DNA of 64,000 nt from Dichotomocladium elegans (taxonomy: Eukaryota > Mucoromycota > Mucoromycetes > Mucorales > Lichtheimiaceae), in assembly GCA_025716815.1 (NCBI GenBank), contig JAIXMN010000018.1, positions 620,001-684,000 of the forward strand, given 5' to 3'. The notes under the pieces are model-generated. The model was not told the origin of the DNA and ran no database searches. It saw only the letters and a list, made by a program, of their open reading frames with translations. How positions within the stretch are numbered: position 1 is the stretch's first letter; each line of letters begins with the position of its first letter. The position numbers were made by a program, and so were the translations under genes. Of the stretch, positions 25,413 to 35,883 are shown piece by piece.

Positions 25413-26140
25413 TTACAATTTACCAAGACGACTAGCACCATCGATGCGGACCACCTCGCCGCTCATCATAGTGTTTTCTACCAAGTGGCAGGCCATCATG
25501 GCAAACTCGTGGGGCTGGCCCATTCGTTCTGGGAAGATGGCATCCTTGATTATCTTTTGTTTCGCCTTGGGTGGCAATGCGGCAGTCATATTGGTTTCTA
25601 CGCGCGCGACACGTGCTTAGCGCATCAGCATCGTCTAGCTTGAGTTAATATTTTTGACTTTGGCTTACCAAAGATACCCGGAGCAATGGTCATGACGCGG
25701 ATTCCGGCGGGAGCTAGGTCACGAGCCATGGGGAGGGTCATAGAAGCCACGCCGCCTTTAGAAGCAGAATAGGCGACCTGGCCGGCCTGGCCGTCCTGGT
25801 ATGCCACAGAGGCGGTGTTAATGATGACACCCCGTTCGCCATCTTCGGTGAAGGGATCGTCCTGGTTGGCCATCAGCTGAGCCACCTGGCGACACACATT
25901 GAAGGTCCCGAGCAAATTGACACGGACAATGAAATCAAAGAGATCCATTGTGAGTGTGTGAGCTGAACTACCGCGGCGGGCAATCTACAGGTGCAAACCG
26001 GTATATAAGTGCAATAGCCGCTTTTTGCTTTCTTTCTCTGCTTACTTTGGCTGCACCTCCTACGCCACCGCAGTTGATGACACCCGCAACCTTGCCAAAC
26101 TGGTTAACAGTCTTCTCGATTGCGGCACGAACGTCTTGCT

Positions 26141-26173
<33 letters not shown>

Positions 26174-26699
26174 AAGCACGGTCGGTTCTGCAACGCGTGT
26201 GTCTGCATAAGAACCAGCCCCATCTATCCTCGCTCTGCTCCATTCTCTCTCCCTCTCTCTCGTGGTACCTCTGATGTTACATCGACCTTTCCAGCAGCAA
26301 AAGCTTGCTTGCCCAATGACTGAGCTAGCTCTTGACTAAGAACCATGCACGGGGGTTATTATTAAAACCCGAGGAGAGTGCGGGGGATAGAAAAAGCGAG
26401 TAAATGCTCGAGTCCACCCCCTTGTATGCACATACTTACGCTCCCTCTTCGTTCAGATCAAAAATCTATGTAAACATTGATTCTCTTAAGAAAACATATC
26501 CAGTCTGCCTTTACCCATTTAGAATCGTACTTACAGCGACATTACCACCGCGTTTGACCAGCTCCCTGACTGTCGCTTCACCGAGTCCGCTAGCACTATG
26601 GACGAAATGAGCAAAGCTTGGCGCAGAATGCAAAAAAACGTTGATTCCATTTGAGGTTTACCCGCCAGTGACGATAAAGGTGTTGTTCTTGATTTGCAT
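25413..26699 (-). CDS. HSD17B10: 3-hydroxyacyl-CoA dehydrogenase type 2 (SDR, HSD17B10-like)
   Basis: Seven exons in transcription order: 26662-26699, 26535-26595, 26440-26465, 26269-26335, 26046-26138, 25669-25984, 25413-25597 (786 nt, 261 aa, the same length as animal HSD17B10). It shows the Rossmann motif [20 protein letters not shown] near the N-terminus, IFDLNEEG (Asp for NAD specificity), [18 protein letters not shown], and the catalytic Ser and YxxxK in NTASVAYQ and AYSASKGG (about 155, 168, 172). PIARDLAP- and APGIF-like segments follow (here [20 protein letters not shown]), then GEVVRIDGA. The enzyme oxidises 2-methyl-3-hydroxyacyl-CoA in isoleucine and fatty-acid breakdown; in animals it is also part of mitochondrial RNase P. 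Mitochondrial location is inferred; the N-terminus ([13 protein letters not shown]) carries no obvious presequence. Exon 3 is only 26 nt. All introns are GT-AG. Confidence 0.95.
26141..26167. repeat. (AG)n microsatellite in an intron of the HSD17B10 gene
   Basis: An uninterrupted AG dinucleotide repeat of 27 bases lies directly beside the acceptor of the fifth exon. On the coding strand it forms the polypyrimidine tract. Confidence 0.9.
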
Positions 26700-27779
26700 G
26701 GGGTATCGAATGGAAGAGTGTGGAAGAGAGAGAAAAAAAGAAGGGGACAGTGTTCCCTCCCGTAATAGGCAATGTACTATGCGGGAAGGCAAAAAGTCAG
26801 AACCTTTGCTGCTGACACATCTCCATTCATGAACCGACGCACATGAATTTTTTCTTTGCCGCCGTTGTCTGGCTTATCGAGCTACGTGCTCGGTGTAATC
26901 GTGTTAAGAAGTAGGACCAGCTTTTGATGTGGCCGCTATCAGAGTAAGTTTGCCTCTCTGGTTTATGTATCGTATACATCCTTTTGAAACAGCCATATAT
27001 ACACACTAAAGAGAGGGCAGTGGTTGTTTCTTTGCTAATTAAACGTACATACGTACACAAAAACATCAGCTCTCCGTCCGATATCCGCCACAGCCACGGC
27101 CAACAGGCATCTTTATCAAGTATGTCTGCTAATATTTATTTTCTTGCCCTGGAGATCATCCAAGCGGTACAATAAGAGAAACCAAGAAATAAAGATATGC
27201 TTTATTTTCTTTTCTCTAAAGGTTGCGGTTGCTTCCATGCGATTCGTGCATTAAACCAAGTTACCTGCACCGGCCTAAAGGCTCTGTCAGGCCGTAACAC
27301 TCACATTTGGTGCGCCTTGGCAGATCACCGGGGGCGAGATAGAATGTCGGCGGCCTTGTTTACGTTTGTGCGCGAGGGGACCGCGTTTATGGGCGCCTTG
27401 CGCTCGCTTCAAATTACGTATGTACGGATTCTTGATGGGCCTTACGTATTCTCCAAGCATTCAGTTGAAGTGCGGTGGTAGCCATCGGATCAGGAATAAT
27501 ATAGGTGCGGTTCGGATATACACACGAACAAATGTCACACGAAAAAAAGCTTGACAAATCCATCTCACTCTTATGACTCTTTCTCTTTACTACACTTTTA
27601 CATTCTGAGATGAGCAGTCTTTTTTTGGGGGGGGTGTCCTGAACCTATGGACTATGTCATTGATGAGGAAATGTACTCATTTCAATACGTTTATTCTCAC
27701 ACTGAATATTTGCGTAGCATATCGTGCAAAGATAACCCTGAGCTTACTGCCATGCACTTCCCAAGCGAAAGGATACATA
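26700..27779. other. Intergenic between the HSD17B10 gene and the mariner relic
   Basis: About 1.1 kb with only short ORFs. The longest (27197-27481, +, 94 codons) has no recognised domain. The motif CCTGCACCGGCCT near 27269 recurs near 36921 in another gene-poor stretch. The first few hundred bases must hold the HSD17B10 promoter. Confidence 0.4.
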
Positions 27780-28690
27780 CATTCGGATGAAAGAAGCGGG
27801 GATCAAGCGCAGTTACACAGCATACACTGACCAAGACAAGGTCAGATTTTCAAACGGATGTTTGAGAAGATCTTGGAGTGCATCAGCTGCTGCAAAACAG
27901 CTAGGAATCCATGTTCGTTCGGTCCAACAATGGACGTTACGACACTAATGCGAGGGGTCATTCGCATTATTCTCAATGAAGAGCACTAGAGCGTTATTCT
28001 AGAATGCGTGGATGAGAATCCATACATTGTCCTAGTGCAGCTGTTGGAGCAATTGCTCCAAAGAATTGAGGGTCTCAAAATATCTAAAACGATGCTCCAT
28101 CGATTTATGGAAAACGAATGCAGCTTGTCATTGAAAATGGCTCAGGTTCAGCCTGTAGACAGGAATAGTACTGCGAAGATCCGAGAGCGCTTTGACTGGG
28201 TGCGCAAATGGGACCGGACCGACATCGACTTTAGGAAAACTGCGATATTTCTTGATGAGTCTGGATTCCATATTAATCTGAAACGCAGCATGACATGGTC
28301 CAAGAAAGGGACTCGTGTAGTGGCCCACAATACCAAAGACAACCACAATCTTGGGAGTAATCTCAACATCAGGCAACATTAATCGTAGCTTGAGACGCCC
28401 GCAGCTACAGATCAAGATAAGAAAGAGGGAAGGTCGATCTGGAGTTACAAGCAGAGGAACTGTAACTGGACATTATCTCACTTCCTTAAGGCAACAATGG
28501 ACGAGATGGGTAAGTACGTACATATGAAGGGCCATTATTTGGTAGTGGATAATGCACCTATCATAAGACTGGGGATATCGATGAGCTTATCTTCCGCCCT
28601 ACTCGCCTGAACTCAATCCGATTGAGCAGTTTTCGTCAATTGTCAAGAGCAAAGTAAAAGGCAATAGGTTACCCTTGTTACATTCTGCAA
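27780..28690 (+). mobile_element. Decayed Tc1/mariner-superfamily transposase (relic 1)
   Basis: Pieces of one transposase appear in order but in shifting frames with stops. An N-terminal helix-turn-helix region comes first (SYTAYTDQDKVRF, AAKQLGIHVRSVQQW, 27800-27935). A middle block follows (SKTMLHRFMENECSLSLKMAQ) with the first catalytic Asp in IFLDESGFHINLKR and with TWSKKGTRVV (28080-28320). Then come the second Asp in YLVVDNAPI (about 28535-28561) and the catalytic Glu in YSPELNPIEQF (28593-28633). The DDE triad is therefore recognisable but not joined in one frame. The SxDESGF and WSKKGT segments match the mariner-type family common in Mucorales. Terminal inverted repeats were not found. 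Confidence 0.85.
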
Positions 28691-29466
28691 TCTTCTAATA
28701 TTCTGGGATCCTCTGTAGATAGCGATGTCAGCGTAACTCAAGTGCCTCGAGAGGAGAGGATATGGGACCGTGGTTTAGCTGCATCCGCGCAGGTCTCCCA
28801 CCACGGCTTCATCGAGATGCTTTTGCCTTCGTCTGCTTCCTCCGTTGCTTCTGCTGCCGGTGTTGTCGTTGGTCCGTCGCCGTCTCTTCTCGTTCCTTCC
28901 TCCAACCCTTTCGCCACCGCATCCGCCTTCAATGCTCAACAGCTCCGGCTCCTTCCTTTCTTCCCTCTTCCGCCATTGTTACGGCAATGGCACACCTAAC
29001 TACCTTCGGGGAAAGTTAATGAGAAAGAAGGTGGCTGATATTTTCTGTTGATCAACGGATATGTCTCCGGCCTCCTTTATCCATGCGACAAATTTTATAT
29101 TTTTGATACCACCGGCCCAATATTGGTCAAGCCAAGCTATCTTTGGTGCTCTTTTGCCCAATTTTTTTTATCTGGATGGCTACGTCTTTTTTTTGGGGGG
29201 GAGTATGGGTAACAATAAGCTCATAATTATCCCTGCAAGGCGTATGGCACATGTAGTCTATGGAAGAATAAAACGACTGCAGAGCGCAGAGTTCCTTCGT
29301 AAGTGGTGTGTCCCTACTCAACTTTCGAGAGGAAATACCAAATAGACAAGAGACGGAATCGGCTAAAGTCCCCATCACGTGCTGTAAAAAAAATAAATTT
29401 GTCTCCGACTGCGCTGCTGCGGCATAGACTGATACTCACACTTCTTTCTTTCTCCCCAATCAAGAC
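28691..29466. other. Intergenic, mariner relic to KH/2H gene
   Basis: Contains a Ser/Ala/Pro-rich open stretch on + (28742-28999) and an antisense ORF over the same bases. Neither resembles a known protein. The last 100 bp, pyrimidine-rich (29430-29460), precede the downstream start codon. Confidence 0.35.
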
Positions 29467-31287
29467 ATGCTTCAAGATTTCTTAACAGTCCTCAGGGAGA
29501 AGACACAAAAATGGCTCAATCAAGACAAATCTTCCAGTGCTCTAGTACTGAGAGATGCGCCTGTATGGCCCAATGCAACTGTGGTGGTGGGCAATCCTTT
29601 CACTAGCGGAGCTTCCGCTCTCCGCAATGGGAACGGGTTGTCCGGCACAAGGAGAGAACTTTATGACCGCGAGATTCCCAATCTTGTGCGGCATACTGTT
29701 GCTCCCCTTGGCGAACCACCCAGTTGCCTTAGTCTTTGTACAGATGCGCAATATAGCCTTCCTGATGCTTCGCAATCGGCTCTCAGTGTTCTTGATTCAA
29801 GGCAAACAGATGCCATGACTATCCGCAGTATTTATGATGATACGTTAGGGCTTTCGTTTGCATCTCGGCAAAACCAGCAAGCTGTACCACTGCCATCAAG
29901 AAGTGCAGTTTGCGACGAGAATGACGTCATCTCTATCTCTTCACAAGCAACAGAGGAGTCTGTTGACGTGAACCGCTTGGAGCACTACCTGCGTGATTTG
30001 CCGTGGCATATATTGTCATCTTTAGTAGAGGACGATGAAACGACGTCAAATATGAAAACCGCGAGTATCAAGTGCAACAAAGAGCTGTTTGATGTAGTTT
30101 TAGGTGAGTATACAAGAGTATGGGAAGGACGGGATTGGTACTTTAGGGAATGAAGCGTCACTTGTAGGAAAGGTATAGGCGCGCGGGTTGGTGCTAACGA
30201 GGAGATTTTCCCATGCACATGGCGACTGGATTGGTCATTGAACCTGGATGCCTAGATGACCTATCTCTTGCAGTAGATAGTGATTATAGCTTCATATGGT
30301 GTTGGCATGGATTGAAACGTTATTTTTATGGGGGGAATCTGTGGAATGGCTAGAACATGTTTGCTGATATTATGGGTTAGGACCTCGAGGACACCGGCTT
30401 CGGTTGATTCAGCGACGCTCCCGTGTTCTAATAACAGCTTATCGATCTGAGCTGTGTTTTAAGCTGCACGGCCATCCGAGGAACATTGCGAAGGTGAAAG
30501 ATTTCGTGGATGTACTTGTAAGTGTCAAACCTCGTCAACGTATAGTATCTTTCATTCCGATAAAATATATTGGTAGCTGGTGCGTTTGCAAGTTACCGAC
30601 AGACCCTATGTGATCGTGAACTTGGAAGGACCGTCCGTTCGCCCCGGACTGGAAGCCTTATCATCGGCATTTGCCGGGCTGGGGAACGTCGTTGAAGAAC
30701 ATGAGCTCCATTTCACTGTCACTAGGTTTTCCAGGACAATTACGATAAAAGAGATGCATGCAGCATGCAATGCTATTGAGGCGATTCTTCCAGACATACA
30801 AGCATTGGTTACACCAGTTGTCTTACATGAGGTGGCATATAAACATGAAAACGCAAACTGTAAGGAGACGGACATTGTTTCTGTATTATATGTTGATGCT
30901 CATACCGCCCTTGTAGTCGTCTTAGGTGTTAAACCTCGTTGTGGAAGCCCATTCCATCGAATCTATGGTAGGAAAATAAGCGCATAGCAAATAGCAAATA
31001 ACAGAAATTCACAGAACATTTGGATCATAGACTTGATCCATGATGCTCTCAACGATGCCGGTATCCCCCACAAGCACGGTTCGAAACTACATGTCACATT
31101 GGTGAAGAAGAAACACCGGATAAGCGAGGGCGAGAAAATAGCACTACGGAATGTTCTTTTTCGTTCTATGAACGTGGAGGAGATTGTTGGTCCAGTTGTT
31201 CCCGTGTCAGTTCATATATCGCAAAAACGAAGCAAAGATTGTTTCGGCAGCCGGAATCATATTGCTTGGGCTACGCTTCGCTTGTGA
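29467..31287 (+). CDS. KH-domain plus 2H-phosphoesterase protein (ASCC1/AKAP7-like)
   Basis: Four exons: 29467-30103, 30381-30517, 30577-30967, 31031-31287 (1422 nt, 473 aa). Residues 1-200 are Ser/Thr-rich and probably disordered. A KH-like segment spans the first splice junction: LFDVVLGPRGHRLRLIQRRS, then a strand-helix ending GHPRNIAKVKDFVDVL (about 205-258). The rest looks like a 2H phosphoesterase, with two HxT-h motifs about 105 residues apart: HFTV near residue 302 and KLHVTLVKK near 407. ASCC1 has this order (K-homology followed by a 2H fold) and belongs to a complex acting in alkylation repair and ribosome quality control; AKAP7-type 2H enzymes cleave 2'-5' or cyclic phosphodiesters. 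The match is by architecture only, so partner and substrate are unknown. Intron 1 is long for this window (277 nt). Confidence 0.65.
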
Positions 31288-33437
31288 ATAAATGAATAGC
31301 ATCTGTATAAGTATTGCAGAGGCATATCTGGCATAACGCTATTGTGAGGGTTAGGTTAGTCTTATGGACTAAGCGAACTAAACGGATAGAGTGCTGTGAT
31401 CATTTTTTCTATATATCAATATTTGTATCAACAGATGCAACTTGATCGTCTGCTGGCCGGCAGAAGAGAAACGGGATGGACGGGAAAGTAGGGAAGAAAG
31501 AGGGAGCTCCTTTTATAGTTAGATTCGGCTTTACAGTTATCTGTTGACAAAGTCTACGTAAGGTATGGAAGGTCCTGTAGCAGATGAAGGGTGCGAGAGA
31601 GAGACACACACCAGGGACATCCTCAGGCCGGGGCGTGAAAGACCAAAGGTGTTTGATGCTGCGGAGCAGGTCTCTTGCAAGTACAGTACTTGATTGGGAA
31701 GAGATCATCACATACACACGGTCCTGACAGACCCTTTTAAGGCATATGCTTTGAGCCACAGAGGACCTGAGGGGGAGGGAGAGAAAGATGTCTTTGGACA
31801 GACAGTGTGTGGATATATTGTCAAAAAGCCACTTGGACCAATGGTGGGGCATCGCAAAGGAGACGTAAGGCAGGCTATGCACGATGCTGACTTTGGTCCA
31901 TTGGGAGGGGTCGGGTATGATTTATAAATACGGTCTATAGTTGACGGACGGCGAGCGAATACCTATAGCATCGGAACGGACACCCGTGCAAAATGCATGG
32001 AACCCTACGTACCAGTCAAAAGAGTAAGGTAGATCGACGTGGCCGACAACAGGAGCTACTACGGCTATTTCTAGACGACTTTTTATATTGTTTCTTGAGA
32101 TCTACATATTTGCAAGGTGTCAAACCATAAACCCAAAGTTTGTTCAACCCTACATCCTTGTCCTGGGAGAATTGGTTTAATGTTCGCATTTGACAGGGTA
32201 ATTACATCGATCGTCACCTCCTGAACACAAGAAAGGAAAGCGGCTTGTCATTCATTGATCAACAAGATATGGCATCCGCTAATGAAAACAACTGCGCATG
32301 ATTAGAATGCCTATTTCTAACTGCCCAAGTCGGGGTCAAGTCATTTATCTCTCTCTCTCTTGGCTGTAATCCTATTGAGGATAGTCGACCAACTGATTCC
32401 GGTCAATGGGCAACTGTCTCCTTCCCCCTAAATCCTATTATGGAAGTCGAACCAAATCCATATTGTACCACAGCAGCAAAACCCCTACCCTTCCCCCCCC
32501 CAATTGATTCGGATGCAGGCGGCCGCATCAACACAAAGAACATGATGTAAACAATTCTAGCCGTAGATAATCTCTTGTGGCTCTTTTTTTTTTCTATCAT
32601 GGAACATCGAGGCTGAATACAGAACGGTCTAGTCCTGTTATTGCTACTTCGCCAGCGTTTGTCTTGTGATTCCATTGGTTACATCTTACAGTGAGTTACT
32701 TTGACAATGTTTTTTCGTATCAACCAGAAATAAGAAAACCAAAGATCGATAAATAGATGTTTACATGTGTTGATTAGATGAGTCTACAAAGTTGCAACGC
32801 AATGACCATAGAGAAAACGAGAGAGGCGCCATGACACAGCAATTTCTTGAGAAACTTGAATATGGCGCTGGAGGACACATAAAACCGAGAAAGCGGCTTT
32901 ATCATTGTGGTTGGATATTCCCTTATTTGTTGGATGCATACATACTTTAACGTGCATAGATGTACATTCGATACATGAAAATAAAGTATTACACGTATCA
33001 TACAGTCTTCGCACAAACCCAGCCGAGAGTCCCTGTTCCTCCTTATCAATCACCCTGTGGTAACAAACAACTCCTTCGATGTAATTTTCGTGTTGGAATA
33101 CTAGACCGAAAGAGGACGACTTCTATGTAGTTGCCCTTTTTCTTTCCGCTTACTTTACTTTTTTTTTTGGGTGTGAGTGTGAGTGTGAGTGTGAGTATGT
33201 GAGTATGTGTGTGTTCTGGATAGAAAGCGGGTCGAGGAGAAGGTAGGGGATATAGAAGGAGGGGGAGGTATATTAGGAAACTAAAATAGAAGGGAGGGAA
33301 AAATGGGAACTATCTACAAACAGCTCATTTCTTTTTAATAAGAAAAAGAAAGCATTGTGGTGTATAAATGTGTGATGTGCTTTTCCAAATTGCAGAATGA
33401 AGAAATATGCTGTTGTTGTTTTATGTGTATTTTTTTT
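31288..33437. other. 2.1 kb gene-poor region
   Basis: The longest ORF is on the minus strand (31409-31882, 157 codons), without a recognised domain. Its 5' half is compositionally protein-like and is followed by a possible donor before a (CT)-rich stretch. The rest is low-complexity (C-run at 32500-32510, T-run at 32586). No RNA gene was recognised. Confidence 0.35.
33172..33213. repeat. (GTGTGA)n minisatellite
   Basis: About four GTGTGA units followed by degenerate GTATGTGA units and a GT run. It lies 3' of the IQ-domain gene, which is on the minus strand. Confidence 0.85.
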
Positions 33438-35883
33438 TCAGGCTCGCCGTCGCTGGGTTGTAAGTGTAGTCCGAAGGGAAGAAGCAGAGGATCGATCTAA
33501 GATGGAAGCAGCTGGTGTCCGAGTATGGCGACGCGCTCCCGTACGGACCGACGACGATGACAGCAGGAGGGATGAGGAAGGGGTTGACGATCTCTGCTGC
33601 TGTTCCCCAGGTATTGACTTTTTGAGTTGTTGGAGTGCCAAGTCTAGTTTTTTCTGAAGCTCACGCGTATGTTCTGCCTCCTCGTTGGCCCGACGCTGCT
33701 GTTGGTGCTGCATATCCTGCATCTCAAGGAGGACCCGGTTCATGGATTCTTCGAGTGCCAATCGCTTTTGACTCTCAGCAGCAATTCTTTGGTCGCAATC
33801 AATTTGTATTTGTTCTATTCGGTTGTAAAGCATCGTCTGCTGCTTGTCGATGAGGATCGTCATCTCTTCCATAGCCTTCTCGAAACCGATTCGCATCGCC
33901 CGCTCCTCGTCAATACGCCGTTGGAGTGTTTCTAGGCGTTGAGTCATGCGCGTCATTTGGCGGTGATGCAGGCGAGTGCAGATGGATGCCAGTCCGGACA
34001 CGAGTCCGACGAAACCCTTCTTTTGCTGCTTGCGTGCCCAGTAGCCGCGCCAACATGCCTGGATCGTTCGGGCAGCCGTATTTCGAAGCATCTCGTTTCG
34101 TTCAGCCATCCCGGCAAGCTCTTCAATCGTAAGCGGCAGAAACACAGACACGGACTCGAGCTCATTGTCGTCGTCTTCGTCGTCATCCTCTTCATCGTCA
34201 TCCTTAGCTGTAGCCTCATCGTTATATCCTTCATCATCCTGGCACCAAGCCGGTGTCGCCGAAACCCGGCAACGGGGGAACAGATGGGAATTGGCGTCAG
34301 CAGTGACAATGCTGCTTCTGCTGCTGCTACTTCCGCTCTTGATACCCTCGTATGCTATTACGGGTCCTTGGTGCAGCACGGATGCCTTTTTGCTGAGGCG
34401 AATCAGCACAGTGGGAGGATGATGAACATGCGATCCGTACAAGTCTGTATCATCGTACTCGTCGCCATCGACATAACTAATTTCATCGTCATCCAATACG
34501 GGTACCGACTCGCTCATGAATATAGGCAAATCTAAAGAACCGCTAGAAGACAAAAGGGATACTATGCAGAGGTGTGTAAGTTGATGTGTGTATGTGTATA
34601 TTTGTCATGTCAATCACCCAGCATGAACCCTAAATCATCCCCCCTCATTCTCCCTTCCTTTTTCTCTCCCCCACTTTTGCACACAACGCTAAACTACTTA
34701 CACCGGTCCCAGTGATGATCGACATCATCGGGATGTATATCGCTGTCATCGTTATCATCCTCTTGACAAAGGAAAAAGGAGGGATGGACCGGACGTGGGA
34801 GGTGATTCTGCATCTCCTTGCCGGTCTGATCCATTGACCGCTGTCGATGCTGCAAGACAGTGTCATGGTCATCATCGCGTGGTGGCAGCTGAAGTGGAGA
34901 GAGTCGACTGTCGTCGACTAGGCTCCAACGACTACTTGTGCTGCTGGAGCTGAGGATTACAGACGGGCTATGATGGCGTCGTTGCTTCTGCTGAATCGAC
35001 GAGACTATGGATCCAACATACTCGTCAAAGGCATCATCGTCGTCATTATCACCCATTGTGGTAAATGATGTCTCGTCGAACATAGTGTCGTCTTTGGCAT
35101 GGGTATCCAGCACCGCAGCCAATTCGACGAGAAGGGCTCTCGAGGGAAACTCATATTCCTTTTGCTCGGGTTCGAGATGCTGTTCAACAAGGATGGTGTC
35201 GTCCTCGTCCTCCTCACTGCAGCTGTCAGCAAGATAATGCGTCTGCATGATTTGGAAAGAATGCGAAGAAAAAAAGAAGTGAAAGAGAAAGAGAAGCAAG
35301 AAACAAGGAGAGATGCAAATGAAAATGTGTCAAACGCACATTTACAAATGCGAGGATAGCACCGATTGAATCCGGAAAGTGTTGGAAAGAGCGTTGGAGA
35401 GATCCGATGTAGCATTATATGTAGCAGATGCAGGCAGAGGCGCGTATGTGTGTCGACCGAATAAATATAGAAGAAGAAAAAACCATTGATTAGTTCATCG
35501 CGCCATAGCAATCTTTGTTTCATACACCTTTCAAATCAAAAAAATTGACATCTCTTCCACGTCCCCCCTTTCTCTTCCGAGCCCTTCACAACCAACTCCC
35601 CTCTGCAACCCCCCTCCGCAAAAAAAGAAAACTATCCCTTTGGATCTATTCCTCTTCCCCCCCCACACACACACACACTCATGCTCACACTTAAACCCCG
35701 CTTTCTTTTTCTTTTACCCAGCCATCCCCTATTAGTACGCACCTGGTCATAGACAGTCAGCGTCCTGTCATCGCCTGATACTGCAGCCAGTAACTGATGC
35801 TGTTCTATCATCCATTTGTCATCGTTTATCTTCATATGATTAAAACGGTCGGTATTAAGGTCGACGGCTGTTGCGGCTGTCAT
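33438..35883 (-). CDS. Acidic IQ-motif / coiled-coil protein of unknown function
   Basis: Three exons: 35743-35883, 34702-35242, 33438-34531 (1776 nt, 591 aa); both junctions keep frame with GT-AG sites. Long Asp/Glu runs (EEDEDD, DDEEDDDEDDD) fill the first two thirds. One clear IQ motif follows, ARTIQACWRGYWARKQQKK near residue 390, which is the expected form of a calmodulin or light-chain binding site (IQxxxRGxxxR). Behind it runs a long coiled coil (about 415-530, with QRRIDEERAMR and EESMNRVLLEMQDM), then a basic Ser/Arg/Thr-rich tail. I do not recognise the family. The layout suggests a calcium- or cytoskeleton-linked scaffold, which is inference. An upstream non-coding exon is possible. 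Confidence 0.7.

Noticed and set aside
33172..33213. Regular short repeats considered as a CRISPR-like array
   Set aside because: Six-base tandem units without spacers, in a eukaryotic genome; a simple minisatellite.
33939..34535. Plus-strand ORF of 198 codons over the IQ-protein gene
   Set aside because: Mirror of the acidic and coiled-coil exon on the minus strand. The minus exon has consistent splice sites, an IQ motif and a coiled coil; the plus frame has only low-complexity hydrophobic runs.
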